Of a stretch of 64,000 nt of DNA, positions 50,931 through 61,398 are shown piece after piece. Origin of the DNA: Peribacillus simplex NBRC 15720 = DSM 1321 (GTDB taxonomy: Bacteria > Bacillota > Bacilli > Bacillales > DSM-1321); NCBI RefSeq assembly GCF_002243645.1, contig NZ_CP017704.1, positions 597,501 to 661,500 of the forward strand, read 5' to 3'. Position 1 is the stretch's first letter; every line of letters begins with the position of its first letter. The position numbers and the translations under genes were made by a program. The notes under the pieces are model-generated. The model had not been told where the DNA came from, did not search any database, and saw only the letters and a program-made list of their open reading frames with translations.

Positions 50931-51098
50931 ATGAGGCAAATCATTATTAATTTCATTTTCATTCTAATAATATCAGTAATCTTATTTTTTATCTTTAGCT
51001 ATGATGCATCTTTAGATGAACATTTTATATTGTCTCTTTTACTTATCATTACTCTGCAAATATCTTTGATATTAGCTATTCTGTTAAAAAGAAGATAA
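50931..51098 (+). CDS. Small two-helix membrane protein
   Basis: A 55-residue protein, MRQIIINFIFILIISVILFF and, after a short polar loop SYDASLDE, a second helix (ILSLLLIITLQISLILAI) ending LLKRR. GGGGGAG precedes the ATG by 3-4 nt. The spacing to the secreted-protein gene implies one transcript. Topology and size resemble small immunity or holin-like proteins; no family recognised. Confidence 0.6.
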   Translation: MRQIIINFIFILIISVILFFIFSYDASLDEHFILSLLLIITLQISLILAILLKRR

Positions 51099-51208
51099 CA
51101 CCAGAAAGCAGCCATTATTGGTTGCACTTCTGGCGTTGAATAGCAGCTTCCTAAGTGCTGTTTAGATAGATTCTCACTCATATAAATGACCCTTCCATAA
51201 ACATAAAA

Positions 51209-51255
51209 AACCCCGGGTAAGGAACACTTTTATATGTGTACCTTATCCGAGGTTA
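51209..51255. terminator. Terminator between convergent genes
   Basis: AACCcCGGgTAAGG...CCTTAtCCGaGGTT long stem preceded by an A run, serving the minus-strand OYE gene and possibly the plus operon. Confidence 0.6.
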
Positions 51256-51304
51256 AATGAAAACCATTATGCTTTTTTTATTTCACTAATATATGAACGT
51301 CTAT

Positions 51305-52429
51305 TTATTCAATCCCCGGAAACCATCCTGGAGAGTGGATGATCGCTTGCCATAATGGGTCTGGAATATCAAGTTTCTGCTGATTATCTTTGTTTATTTT
51401 TGTCACGATTTCAGCTTCCCTGCCTTGTTCCACTTTTTGTACCCATTCCGGATCGATTATGATTTCACGACCTAATGCGATTAACGGAACCCCCGATTGC
51501 AGTGCTTTGATCGCATCATCCGCTGTATAGATGGAACCAACACCAATTAAGGGAACTTGATCTCCGATACGTTCTTTAATAATCTCTATCCGAGGTCGGT
51601 CAACCTCGGCTCCCCGTCTTGCTTTCGACCAGAAATCCATCAATGAAACATGAAGATAATCCAGTTCCTTTGTTACAAGTCCATCAATTAATGCGAGTGT
51701 ATCCTCCATGGTGATTCCTGGTGTTTCCGGTTCCTCCGGTGAAAAACGATATCCTACGATGAACGGAACCTTGGCATGTTCAGCAACAGCCTTTTTCACT
51801 TCATCCACAACCGCTAATGGAAAAGTCAGGCGCTTTTCAAGGGAGCCTCCCCACTTGTCTTCACGACGGTTTGAATGAGGCGAAAAGAATTGCTGTAGCA
51901 AGTAACCATTTGCACCATGAATCTCGACACCGTCAAATCCCGCTTCAATGGCACGTCGGGTGGCTTCACCAAAGTCGAGAATGATCGATTCTATTTCCTT
52001 TTCAGATAGTGGGCGCGGAACTGATTTCCCTTCTCCTTCCGATGGGATATTGCTTGCACTGACAACATCGCCATTTGGTATTAATTCCGGTGGAACCTCA
52101 CGGCCGCCATGAAAAATCTGAAGAATTGCCTTTGAACCTTTCGCTTTAATCGCTGATGCCAAACGACTTAGACTAGGTATCAATTCATCCTTATCTCCGC
52201 CAAATTCCCCATGAAAACCTTTGCCATTAGCCGTCACGTAAGTACATGCCGTTATAACCATGCCGACCCCGCTTGACCGACGTTCATAATAGTTAACTTC
52301 GGCGTCGGTTACAGTCCCGTCAGGATTAGAAGAGAAATTTGTCATAGGCGCCATCACCAATCGATTTTTCACTTCTAATTTCTTTCCTAAATTGAACGAT
52401 TCAAATAATGGTATATATTTAGAATTCAT
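51305..52429 (-). CDS. NADH:flavin oxidoreductase (old yellow enzyme family)
   Basis: A 374-residue FMN-dependent TIM-barrel ene-reductase. RLVMAPMTNFSSNPDGTVTDAEVNYYERRS at the N-terminus, ILQIFHGGRE, GFDGVEIHGANGYLLQQFFSPHSNRREDKWGG with the substrate-binding His-Asn pair, and LIGVGSIYTADDAIKAL-LIALGREIIIDPEW near the C-terminus (FMN phosphate). Members reduce activated C=C bonds or nitro groups and often respond to electrophile stress. Terminated at 51209-51255. Confidence 0.92.
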   Translation of the reverse strand: MNSKYIPLFESFNLGKKLEVKNRLVMAPMTNFSSNPDGTVTDAEVNYYERRSSGVGMVITACTYVTANGKGFHGEFGGDKDELIPSLSRLASAIKAKGSKAILQIFHGGREVPPELIPNGDVVSASNIPSEGEGKSVPRPLSEKEIESIILDFGEATRRAIEAGFDGVEIHGANGYLLQQFFSPHSNRREDKWGGSLEKRLTFPLAVVDEVKKAVAEHAKVPFIVGYRFSPEEPETPGITMEDTLALIDGLVTKELDYLHVSLMDFWSKARRGAEVDRPRIEIIKERIGDQVPLIGVGSIYTADDAIKALQSGVPLIALGREIIIDPEWVQKVEQGREAEIVTKINKDNQQKLDIPDPLWQAIIHSPGWFPGIE

Positions 52430-52514
52430 TTAGTAATCCTCCATTTAGTTACCCACCATGTTGGTTGGTATAAGTCCTTAAATTACAATTCACATCCGCA
52501 TATTATGATAATAA

Positions 52515-52829
52515 TCATGCATGTTTTGTGATTAATGCCGAAATGGCTTCTTTTGGCTGGAAGCCAATAGCTTGATCTACCTTTTCTCCATCTTTGAATA
52601 GAATTAGAGCTGGAATTCCCATCACTCCATATTCGCTTGTCGTATCTGAATTTTCGTCCACATTAAGTTTTACGATTTTAACCCGATCACCCATTTCCAC
52701 GTCTATTTCATTAAGCACTGGGGCAATCATTTTACACGGACCGCACCACGGTGCCCAGAAATCAACCAATACTAAACCTTCCTTGATTTCATTAGCAAAA
52801 TTATCATCTGTTACATGTTCTATTGTCAT
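52515..52829 (-). CDS. Thioredoxin
   Basis: A 104-residue thioredoxin with the WCGPCK active site (FWAPWCGPCKMIAPVLNEI), the cis-Pro loop GIPALILF and KVDQAIGFQPKEA. The ATG at 52829 lies 8 nt after AAGGAGG; an ATG two codons upstream would be too close. A cytoplasmic disulfide reductase; possibly a second thioredoxin beside the main trxA, which usually has other neighbours. Confidence 0.9.
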   Translation of the reverse strand: MTIEHVTDDNFANEIKEGLVLVDFWAPWCGPCKMIAPVLNEIDVEMGDRVKIVKLNVDENSDTTSEYGVMGIPALILFKDGEKVDQAIGFQPKEAISALITKHA

Positions 52830-52876
52830 GATCATTTCCTCCTTGTATTATCCGAAATATTTATGGTCTTTACTCA

Positions 52877-53263
52877 TCATCTATTTAAATCAATTTTTGC
52901 GATTCTATTTCCCGGCATAAGAAATTCTGATTTCCTCGCATTTATTTTTGGATGGATTTTGATGGATTCCAATTTACCGGATAACTCCATAAACCATGTT
53001 TCATCTTTAGAAAGTAACGCCAAATCAATTAAGGCCAAAAGATGAGTTTCATTACTGATTTCTAAATCCGGCAATTTTTCGGTCCATTTACTCGGAATCC
53101 AAATCGATTTCCCAACCGCTTTTTCATTGTCACTTTCCACCACATTCACTTTAACGATTTCTCGATTATCACTTACAGTTTCAATGAAACCATGGATAAG
53201 TTCCCCATCTCTTGATTTCCCCTGTACCCAATCCCCATTTTTGAACTGATTATTTTCAACCAT
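52877..53263 (-). CDS. IDEAL-domain protein
   Basis: A 128-residue protein. The N-terminal half is a small beta domain (FKNGDWVQGKSRDGELIHGFIETVSDNREIVKVNVVES) and the C-terminal half contains an IDEAL motif (LLALIDLALLSKDETWFMELSGKL), a Firmicute-specific protein-interaction helix also found in ComK- and YpiB-related proteins. Cytoplasmic, role unknown. Confidence 0.75.
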   Translation of the reverse strand: MVENNQFKNGDWVQGKSRDGELIHGFIETVSDNREIVKVNVVESDNEKAVGKSIWIPSKWTEKLPDLEISNETHLLALIDLALLSKDETWFMELSGKLESIKIHPKINARKSEFLMPGNRIAKIDLNR

Positions 53264-53363
53264 TTCCTTAACACCCCTTTTATGTTCATTTAATATTCAA
53301 ACTATAGTTATTAACTGTAACAATAAAATATACATTTAGGACAAAGAAAAAACTTAATCAATA

Positions 53364-53783
53364 TCACGGACATTGTTTAATTTTTTCCAAAAAAGTGCTT
53401 AGAGTTATATCTTCTAAATATTTTTCGAAATATAATTCAGCTTCATCAAATATTTGATCCATGACTACCTGGGTATTGGAAGATATGACACATTTTTTCT
53501 CCGGATCACCTGTACACCACTTTGGTTTCAAGGTTCCATGTGAGACCGCTATATAAATATCCGCCAAACTTACCTCTTCAGGGTTACAGTCTAGAATATA
53601 GCCTCCGCCCACACCTTCTTTAGTCTTAACAAATCCCTTTTTTCTTAAGCAGCTCATCATTTTCCGAATCCTTGCCGAGTTTGTACAAACGTTTTCTGCG
53701 ATAGACTCACTGCTTGCCATATGATCTGGTAAATAAGCTAAATAGACCAAACTATGCACAGCTATTGTAAAATCACTATTCAC
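53364..53783 (-). CDS. Rrf2-family transcriptional regulator
   Basis: A 139-residue Rrf2 winged-helix regulator (NSDFTIAVHSLVYLAYLPDHMASSESIAENVCTNSARIRKMMSCLRKKGFVKTKEGVGGGYILDCNPEEVSLADIY). I prefer the GTG at 53783, 9 nt after GGAGG, because the ATG three codons earlier directly abuts that site. It has Cys in WCTGDPEKKCVISS, spaced unlike IscR Fe-S ligands; a thiol switch or YwnA-like role is possible. Single gene. Confidence 0.85.
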   Translation of the reverse strand: MNSDFTIAVHSLVYLAYLPDHMASSESIAENVCTNSARIRKMMSCLRKKGFVKTKEGVGGGYILDCNPEEVSLADIYIAVSHGTLKPKWCTGDPEKKCVISSNTQVVMDQIFDEAELYFEKYLEDITLSTFLEKIKQCP

Positions 53784-53792
53784 TTTATGCAT

Positions 53793-54345
53793 CCTCCTCA
53801 AGGAGATTACTGTAATATTAATATTTACAGTTGATAATGTCAACTCAAAAGACTCAACAGGTTCGTCAACTATGTTGATTACATTATTATTGCAATTAAA
53901 TCCTCACTTTACTCTTTTAATATTGCCGGAGTTAAAGACCCTTAAAAAAAGACTCGGTGTTAAAATTATCGAATAACTTAAACCTTAATTATAGATAAAC
54001 TAAATTCACAATTAATGACAACGATTCAATCATTCTTTCTTCATCTTTAGATTTTACTAAAAAAAATTTTGATTCCTTTAATATTAACACATATTTTTAT
54101 GGTTTATAACGGTGCGAATGATGAATATAGATCCTTTATGAAATTAATTTGGGCATCAGAAATAAAACTAACCTATATAAATACAAAAAAGCACTCGACC
54201 AATTCAGGTTATGTGCTATTCTATTATAAAGTTCATTCAAATAAAAAACACCCGATTACTCGGAAGCTTACTTAAATCAATTTTATATATTCACTGACTC
54301 TTTATTGGTTAAGTGCTTTAATAAAAAGATTATTAGAAAAGATTT
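53793..54345. other. Gene-free stretch
   Basis: AT-rich spacer between the Rrf2 promoter region and the Cys-rich peptide. No supported gene or repeat. Confidence 0.4.
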
Positions 54346-54498
54346 TTATTTTTTACATTTACATTTGGATTTCCATTTGAATTTAGATTCCCATTTGTTG
54401 TCTTTAAATTTACATTTGTGTTCAAATTTATGTTCACATTTAGGAAACCACACCGAACAAGTATCCTCAAAGCATTTTTTTACAAAATCATTTATCAT
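54346..54498 (-). CDS. 50-residue Cys/Lys/Trp-rich peptide
   Basis: Starts MINDFVKKCFEDTCSVWFPK and ends with alternating charged and aromatic residues (WESKFKWKSK, then CKCKK). GGAGGGTG lies 6 nt before the ATG. Five Cys, two His, about 30% Lys. No signal peptide. Highly basic and metal-binding in appearance, comparable in style to small spore coat or crust peptides, but I do not recognise a family. Confidence 0.55.
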   Translation of the reverse strand: MINDFVKKCFEDTCSVWFPKCEHKFEHKCKFKDNKWESKFKWKSKCKCKK

Positions 54499-54896
54499 TC
54501 TAACACCCTCCTTAATACTGTATATGCATCTTTTGATAGAAGGTGTGGACAAGTATTGTTTTCTGTTTGCGTGTTTACTTTCCAAATAAAAAAGCCCTCA
54601 CATAGAATGAGGATTTACCTTTTACACTAATTATTTTTTTAAATATGAGTTCTTTATAAATTTCTTCAATCAGTAAATACTGTTCTGCTTTTATCTATTT
54701 ATTCCAAAACAAAAACCACCTTTACTGAACCATTCATTCAGAAAAAGTGGCTTAAGAAACAAAAATGAAAGATAAACCAAAATTTTATATAAAATCGGTG
54801 GAAAGATTCAGTCTAAACGGATCAACCATTTCGATATTATATAAAATTTTGCATCCAATCTTCCAAGAACATTGATATATCAGGGTTTATGCTATC

Positions 54897-55112
54897 TTAT
54901 TTTGTTTGTTGTTTATTCATGGCGCTCATCATTTGATTAATTTTCTTTTGGGATGGTTTCATACCCATTTGCATCATCATCATTTTCAACATCTGTTCGT
55001 TAATTGGCGGATTTTTCTTTAAGTAATCCATCATGTATTTACGAGCGATGAAAAATCCCAGCACTACTCCAGCAATCAATGCCAGTACGCCAACTAGAAT
55101 GTAAACCCACAT
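54897..55112 (-). CDS. yneF: UPF0154 protein YneF
   Basis: A 71-residue membrane protein: one N-terminal helix ([26 protein letters not shown]) then [31 protein letters not shown], the UPF0154 signature. Conserved neighbour of sirA/yneE and tkt in Bacillus. Function not established. Confidence 0.92.
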   Translation of the reverse strand: MWVYILVGVLALIAGVVLGFFIARKYMMDYLKKNPPINEQMLKMMMMQMGMKPSQKKINQMMSAMNKQQTK

Positions 55113-55196
55113 ACTATTTCCTCCTTCGTGTTGTCTAACATCAGTGTACTAGACCAAAGGTTATTATACAATACCCGCTACCGAAAAGTCCCCCAT

Positions 55197-55637
55197 TTAG
55201 ACAAATTTTCTTTCTTTTATCGGTTTTAACCAACCGTATTTTTCATGTTCAAAATCAATGGCCAGAAAACTCGCTTCATATTTTCGAATACTTTCAAAGA
55301 AAGCCGTCTCAGCTTCATAGTCTCCTTCAGCTTTAAGAGTAATGGACTCATTCTGAATGATTAAAACGGCTTTACTTGACCCGTTTGTTTTTTCTAAATA
55401 GTATTTTCCATTTTGAGCCCAATAATTCATCTTTTTTTGCAAACGTTGTTCAATAGCTAGCTGCAACTGGATAATCGGGACTGTTTTGGTGACATATTCG
55501 ATTTGTTTTTGCAAAATACTCTTCAGTCTGCCCCTTGCTTGAATATACTCCAAAAACAAATTGAAAAATAGCTTTTCTCTTCCATAATAATGATGGGCAA
55601 ATTCATCTTCGATTAAATAAATCTGATAGGTTCTCAT
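55197..55637 (-). CDS. sirA: Sporulation inhibitor of replication SirA (YneE)
   Basis: A 146-residue SirA protein (MRTYQIYLIEDEFAHHYYGR, LFFNLFLEYIQA...), which binds domain I of DnaA and blocks new replication rounds at the onset of sporulation. ATG at 55637, 9 nt after AGGAGG; the frame is open upstream but without a site. Lies between tkt and yneF as in B. subtilis. In B. subtilis it is under Spo0A control. Confidence 0.9.
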   Translation of the reverse strand: MRTYQIYLIEDEFAHHYYGREKLFFNLFLEYIQARGRLKSILQKQIEYVTKTVPIIQLQLAIEQRLQKKMNYWAQNGKYYLEKTNGSSKAVLIIQNESITLKAEGDYEAETAFFESIRKYEASFLAIDFEHEKYGWLKPIKERKFV

Positions 55638-55897
55638 CAGCCAATGCCTCCTAGCTTTCCTATTTTGGTCACGAAAACGTCTAACCACCAGGACAATCTC
55701 CACCATTTTCCACTATTGATAACTTTCCCCTTTAACTGACACATTTAAACGAATTTTATTTATTCTCATTATATATTGACAAACTAAAAAGATATGTTGT
55801 TTGCTGGAGAAATTTTCTTCTTTTTTTGTCGAATGGAAGATTTCCTTTAGAATAGAACACATTCTATATAAAATAGGAATGTTTTTGTTAAAAAAAC

Positions 55898-55925
55898 TGA
55901 CACCAAGTTAGTTGGTGTCAGTTCC
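55898..55925 (-). terminator. Terminator of tkt
   Basis: ACTGACACCAA...TTGGTGTCAGTTTTTTT on the minus strand, 10 nt past the stop. Confidence 0.85.
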
Positions 55926-55934
55926 CCATTACTA

Positions 55935-57938
55935 TTATTTAAGCATTTCCTTAACACGAGCAACTACATTTTCTACAGTGAAACCGAATTCCTCCATGAT
56001 TTTACCGCCTGGTGCAGAAGCTCCAAAATGATTAATGGCCAATATTTCACCCTCATCACCTGCATAACGATCCCAACCAAATGGTGAAGCCAATTCGATA
56101 GCTAGACGTTTTTTCACTGCCGGATTGATTACGCTTTGTTTATATTCTTTAGATTGAGTTTCAAATCGATCCCATGATGGCATGCTGATTACCGAAACAT
56201 CAATTCCTTCGTTCGCTAAAGCTTTCTGTGCTTCCACAGCCAAGTTCACTTCGGAACCAGTCGCAAGAAGTAACGCATCGGCTACTTCTTTCTTAGAAGC
56301 AGAGATGATGTATGCCCCTTTTGAAACACCTTCATACGCAGTTTCGGAAGTGTCTTTTATTGTTGGCAACCCTTGACGAGTCAGTACAAGAGCAGTTGGT
56401 TTATTTGTAGACTCCATTGCCACTTTCCAGGCTGCTGCAGTTTCATTGCCATCAGCTGGACGGATTACCCCTAGGTTAGGCATTGCACGCAATGCGGCTA
56501 ATTGTTCAATTGGCTCATGAGTCGGTCCGTCTTCCCCTACAGCTATGCTGTCATGAGTGAATACATAGTTTACAGGCAATCCCATTAGTGCTGCCATTCT
56601 TATGGCAGGACGTAGATAATCAGAGAATACGAAGAATGTTCCTCCGTATACTTTTAGTCCACCATGAAGTGCCATTCCATTTAAAGCCGCACCCATAGCG
56701 AATTCACGTACACCGAACCATATATTACGGCCACTGTAATTACCCGGTAATAGATCAGTCTCACCTTTGATGGCAGTATTATTAGATCCGGCTAAATCCG
56801 CAGAACCCCCAATGAAGCTAGGAACCTTTTTGGCAATCGCATTCAGTACTTCCCCACTTGATGCACGGGAAGCTAATGTCTTACCTTCTTCATAGACCGG
56901 AATTTCCTGATCCCATTCAGCAGGCATTTCACCTTTGATGGCCAGCTCCAATTGCTGTGCTAACTCAGGATGTGCTTCTTTGTAATTTTTGAACAATTCA
57001 TTCCAAGCTTCTTCTTTTTGAGCGCCTGCATCAACAACAGCTTCATTGAAGTGTGAATACACTTCTTCAGGAACATGGAAGTCCTCTTCGAATGTCCATT
57101 TATATGCTTCTTTTGTCAATTTCAGCTCATCTGCACCAAGCGGAGCGCCGTGAACAGCAGATTTACCTGAACGATTTGGTGAACCGTAACCAATAACCGT
57201 TTTCACTTCGATTAATGTTGGGCGTGCATCGTCGGTTTTCGCTTCTTCAATCGCTTTAGCAATTTCCTGAAGATCATTCCCATCCTCAACGCGGATATAT
57301 TGCCATCCATAAGATTTGAACCGGTCTGCCACGCTTTCACTAAATGATTGACTTAAGTCGCCGTCAAGGGAAATATCATTAGAATCATATAAAACAACAA
57401 GTCTTCCGAGTTGTAGATGTCCAGCTAATGAAGCTGCTTCTGCAGAAACGCCTTCCATTAAATCTCCATCTCCACAAATGCTATATGTATAATGATCGAC
57501 TACATTATAAGAATCGCGGTTATAGCTTTCTGCCAAGTGACGTTCTGCCATTGCCATTCCGACTGCCATTGCGATACCTTGTCCAAGCGGCCCGGTAGTT
57601 GCATCTACACCAGCCGTATGTCCGTATTCAGGATGTCCTGGAGTTTTACTGCCCCATTGGCGGAAGCCTTTCAAATCATCGATAGATAAGCCATAGCCCG
57701 ATAAATGAAGAAGACTGTATAACAGCATAGACCCATGACCAGCTGAAAGAACAAAGCGGTCTCTATTAAACCAATCTGGATTTTTAGGGTTATGGTTCAT
57801 ATATTCGGTCCATAGTTTATACGCCATCGGCGCTGCACCCATTGGCATACCTGGATGGCCAGAATTAGCCTTTTCAATTGCATCAATCGATAATGTACGA
57901 ATCGTATTAATAGAAAGTGCATCTAATTTATCTAACAT
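55935..57938 (-). CDS. tkt: Transketolase
   Basis: A 667-residue thiamine-diphosphate transketolase of the pentose phosphate pathway. Visible: [50 protein letters not shown], the ThDP/Mg motif [14 protein letters not shown]...[30 protein letters not shown] and [21 protein letters not shown]. Full length, single cytoplasmic enzyme. Its position between ynzC and sirA is the conserved Bacillus arrangement. Confidence 0.97.
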   Translation of the reverse strand: MLDKLDALSINTIRTLSIDAIEKANSGHPGMPMGAAPMAYKLWTEYMNHNPKNPDWFNRDRFVLSAGHGSMLLYSLLHLSGYGLSIDDLKGFRQWGSKTPGHPEYGHTAGVDATTGPLGQGIAMAVGMAMAERHLAESYNRDSYNVVDHYTYSICGDGDLMEGVSAEAASLAGHLQLGRLVVLYDSNDISLDGDLSQSFSESVADRFKSYGWQYIRVEDGNDLQEIAKAIEEAKTDDARPTLIEVKTVIGYGSPNRSGKSAVHGAPLGADELKLTKEAYKWTFEEDFHVPEEVYSHFNEAVVDAGAQKEEAWNELFKNYKEAHPELAQQLELAIKGEMPAEWDQEIPVYEEGKTLASRASSGEVLNAIAKKVPSFIGGSADLAGSNNTAIKGETDLLPGNYSGRNIWFGVREFAMGAALNGMALHGGLKVYGGTFFVFSDYLRPAIRMAALMGLPVNYVFTHDSIAVGEDGPTHEPIEQLAALRAMPNLGVIRPADGNETAAAWKVAMESTNKPTALVLTRQGLPTIKDTSETAYEGVSKGAYIISASKKEVADALLLATGSEVNLAVEAQKALANEGIDVSVISMPSWDRFETQSKEYKQSVINPAVKKRLAIELASPFGWDRYAGDEGEILAINHFGASAPGGKIMEEFGFTVENVVARVKEMLK

Positions 57939-58170
57939 ATCGTAAAAACATCCCTTCCTGTAATGTACCTCTTTATATTATAGTGACAAGCATAATATCA
58001 CAACTAAAATCACCATTTACTGCCCTAATATTACAATTTTCTAGAAATAAGAGAAGTCCCCTATTTAGATTAAACTAAATAGGAGAATACATACATGAAT
58101 GCACTCTCTTTTCATTCCTAAATGCTAATAGAATCCTCAAAGGGAATTTTCCATCAGAAGAATCCAAGAA

Positions 58171-58404
58171 TTAATGTAAATTTCTTTTTTCTTTTATATT
58201 TTTTATCTTTTGAGGAGTGACGTCATTACCTTCTGGATCAACGACTTTCACATGCTCCAACGTATCGGTCATGGACTTTCTGAAAGTTTCCAAATACTCA
58301 CTTCTCAATTGAGTTTGCTCTTTCGCCTCAGCTTCCGTCAAACCTTCAGCCTTTGCCTTTTTAGAAAGTTCATTAATACGGGCTATTTTTTCTTTTGATA
58401 ACAT
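58171..58404 (-). CDS. ynzC: DUF896 (UPF0291) protein YnzC
   Basis: A 77-residue helical-hairpin protein (IARINELSKKAKAEGLTEAEAKEQTQLRSEYLETFRKSMTDTLEHVKVVDPEGNDVTP), full-length match to the DUF896 pattern. Follows yneB in the SOS operon as in B. subtilis, so it is probably damage-induced. Role unknown. Confidence 0.93.
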   Translation of the reverse strand: MLSKEKIARINELSKKAKAEGLTEAEAKEQTQLRSEYLETFRKSMTDTLEHVKVVDPEGNDVTPQKIKNIKEKRNLH

Positions 58405-58469
58405 AATTTCGCTCCTTCATAATCTGCGGATATTGTCATGGTATTAAAAAAAAAGCGAAATTACAAGTT

Positions 58470-59132
<663 letters not shown>

Positions 59133-59145
59133 CTACCTTCACTAC

Positions 59146-59457
59146 TTACTGCTCACTGGCCAAATTCTGGACAAGTTCTTCCCCTTTAACCGGTATGACG
59201 ATGACTTGACCAGGTTTTATCGAATCCGCCATGACTCCATTATGCTCTTCTATCCAACCAATGAATTCTTTTTTTGTCAAATTTGCTTCTTCATATTCTT
59301 CGGCAATTCCCCATAAGGTGTCACCTTCACTTACTTCTATAGAAAGGAAATCTTTTTTTTGATCATTGTTCAATGTACAAGAGAATAAAATTGAAAAGAT
59401 GAATACTGATCCCGCTAATAGAATCGTATAAATATAATTTTTGTATAATTTTTTCAT
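59146..59457 (-). CDS. yneA: SOS cell-division suppressor YneA
   Basis: A 103-residue membrane-anchored LysM protein: N-terminal helix (YTILLAGSVFIFSILF), then a LysM domain (IEVSEGDTLWGIAEEYEE...NGVMADSIKPGQVIVIPV). YneA delays septation after DNA damage. Transcribed divergently from lexA behind a TTGACT-17-TATAAT promoter whose spacer holds a LexA box. Confidence 0.93.
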   Translation of the reverse strand: MKKLYKNYIYTILLAGSVFIFSILFSCTLNNDQKKDFLSIEVSEGDTLWGIAEEYEEANLTKKEFIGWIEEHNGVMADSIKPGQVIVIPVKGEELVQNLASEQ

Positions 59458-59473
59458 AAATATCCCTCCAAAG

Positions 59474-59554
59474 CGAATGTTCGTTCGTATGTTATGGTAA
59501 AATTATAATACGAACGTTTGTTTCAGTCAACAACAAAATTCGAACTTATGTTTG
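59474..59554. promoter_or_regulatory. Divergent SOS promoter region with three LexA boxes
   Basis: LexA-type boxes CGAATGTTCGTTCG (59474-59487), CGAACGTTTGTTTC (59511-59524) and CGAACTTATGTTTG (59541-59554). The middle one lies in the spacer of the yneA promoter; the right one overlaps the -35 (TTGTAT, 59552-59557) of lexA, whose -10 TATAAT is at 59575-59580. Confidence 0.9.
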
Positions 59555-59612
59555 TATAGAGTTGGGGGCCATGCTATAATGTAGCAAAGAACATTGGGGA
59601 AGAGGTGCACAA

Positions 59613-60236
59613 ATGACTAAACTATCAAAACGGCAGCAAGATATTCTTGATTTCATTAAAGAAGAGGTCCGCCAAAAAGGGTATCCACCTTCCGTACGGG
59701 AGATTGGCGAAGCAGTGGGACTTGCTTCAAGTTCAACAGTACACGGACATTTATCCCGCCTGGAAAGTAAAGGCCTGATTAGACGTGACCCAACCAAGCC
59801 AAGGGCCATTGAAATAATGAATTCGGAGGAAGCGAACAATATTCCCAAAGCCAATGTCGTGAACGTGCCGTTACTTGGAAAAGTAACAGCGGGCATGCCA
59901 ATAACCGCCATTGAGAACATAGAAGAATACTTTCCGCTTCCCGAAAGCATGGTTCCACATGATGACCATGTATTCATGCTGGAAATCATGGGTGAAAGTA
60001 TGATCGAAGCAGGAATTCATGATGGAGATTATGTCATCGTGAAACAACAAAGCAGTGCCAATAATGGAGATATCGTCGTGGCCATGACGGAAGATGATGA
60101 AGCCACTGTAAAACGATTCTTTAAGGAACCGGACTACATAAGGCTTCAGCCTGAGAACTCAAATATGGAACCAATTATTTTACGAGATGTTTCGATACTT
60201 GGAAAAGTAATAGGCTTATATAGACAAATACACTAA
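59613..60236 (+). CDS. lexA: LexA repressor
   Basis: A 207-residue SOS repressor and self-cleaving protease: N-terminal winged helix ([53 protein letters not shown]), cleavage site Ala93-Gly94 in KVTAGMP, catalytic Ser129 in MGESMIEAG and Lys167 in [18 protein letters not shown] precedes the ATG. Autoregulated through the box overlapping its promoter. Confidence 0.97.
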   Translation: MTKLSKRQQDILDFIKEEVRQKGYPPSVREIGEAVGLASSSTVHGHLSRLESKGLIRRDPTKPRAIEIMNSEEANNIPKANVVNVPLLGKVTAGMPITAIENIEEYFPLPESMVPHDDHVFMLEIMGESMIEAGIHDGDYVIVKQQSSANNGDIVVAMTEDDEATVKRFFKEPDYIRLQPENSNMEPIILRDVSILGKVIGLYRQIH

Positions 60237-60258
60237 AAGCGCTAACCGCGCTTTTTTT
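60234..60258 (+). terminator. Terminator of lexA
   Basis: AAAAGCG...CGCTTTTTTT immediately after the stop. Confidence 0.7.
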
Positions 60259-60428
60259 GTTTGTTTAATTTATGTCCCAAATTCTCTCAATATGCATATG
60301 GAAGAGTAGATTTTGAAATATTTTTTAATAGAATCAAGTTTTCCATGGGAATATTAACCTCCTTTATAACGGATGAAAGGTGTCTTGATATATGTACTTT
60401 CGAAAGAAAACCTATTTCAAATAAAAAA

Positions 60429-60455
60429 GGAGAGCGGTAAATTACCGCTCTCAGT
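60429..60455 (-). terminator. Terminator of the glucosaminidase pseudogene
   Basis: GAGAGCGGTAA/TTACCGCTCTC stem, followed on the minus strand by CCTTTTTTATTT. Confidence 0.8.
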
Positions 60456-60461
60456 CAAAAT

Positions 60462-61072
60462 TCATTTCACTCTTAATCTTTGGTTCACTTTAATAAGGTT
60501 AAAGTCGATCAAGCCATTCCACTGTTGTATCTACACTTGTGTCGAACCATATGCCTTTGCAAGCCCTGAGACTGAATCCCCCTTTTTGACAATATGATAA
60601 ACCTCTTCGATGCTTACATCATATTTAGTTAAATCGCTTGTTTCGATTAGGTTTACCAGTTTTTCTATATATTTCGGGTCCGAGGCGTAGCCCGAATCGA
60701 ATATTGCTTTGAGTGCTTTTTTGTAATCTTTTTCTCCAATGACAGCAGTATATAGACCTCTATTCCACGAAGTCCCCTTTTCATATAGATTGGCAAGATC
60801 TCGAAGACTTTCTTCCCAAGTTGGGTATTTTCTGAATTTGTTCCATACTTGAACGGGCACACCGTTGACATATTCCATTGTTTGAATAATGACAGACTCT
60901 CCCTTAAAGTCACCTTGTACCAAATATATTTTTCCTTGATTTGCTAATAAGCTTGTCCCATTTCCACTCTCCAAACAAGCTTGTGCAATGACAACAGAAG
61001 GTAAAATTTTAAATTCCTTTTGAATTTCTGGGCATAAGGAGCAATTTCCTTAATAAACGTTTCCTTGCTCAT
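60462..61072 (-). pseudogene. Glucosaminidase-LysM cell-wall hydrolase, frameshift plus stop
   Basis: From the ATG at 61072 (GGGAGG upstream) the frame reads MSKETFIKEIAPYAQ, then a one-base deletion near 61027-61030 breaks it; the second frame continues EIQKEFKILPSVVIAQACLE SGNGTSLLANQGK, the glucosaminidase domain with its catalytic Glu. The C-terminal LysM (YHIVKKGDSVSGLAKAYGST) is interrupted by a TAG after STQV and continues IQQWNGLIDFNLIKVNQRLR to a TGA at 60462. Two independent lesions indicate a real pseudogene. Confidence 0.8.
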
Positions 61073-61398
61073 AAGAACCTCCCATTATTAGAATCACTTT
61101 ATTTTTTACTCTAAACTATGGGAAAGTTACAGCTTGTCCAACAAAGAAAGTTCGGAAAATTGTATTTACCTAAAGTGGCTCGCTCCGCGTCTTATTAAAA
61201 CCATTACAGAAAAAGACGTCAATCCAGAAAATCAATGGATTTATGGATTTTAAATTGAACTCTGAAAATCTTCAAAACTTATTTTGTAAAACCTTTCAAT
61301 AATTAATTTTTAAATATGTATTCATATACTATGGTATAAAACCTTGATAAATAGTAAAAATTAATTTTAAAAACTTTCAGTGTTAAGGTGGTGAAATT
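61073..61398. other. Gene-free stretch
   Basis: AT-rich spacer between divergent units; it should hold the promoters of the glucosaminidase relic and the holin-like gene. Nothing else recognised. Confidence 0.4.

Noticed and set aside
52515-53263. Redox operon of thioredoxin plus IDEAL protein
   Set aside because: The two genes are adjacent but have separate ribosome-binding sites and a 47-nt gap, and no shared function can be argued from the sequence.
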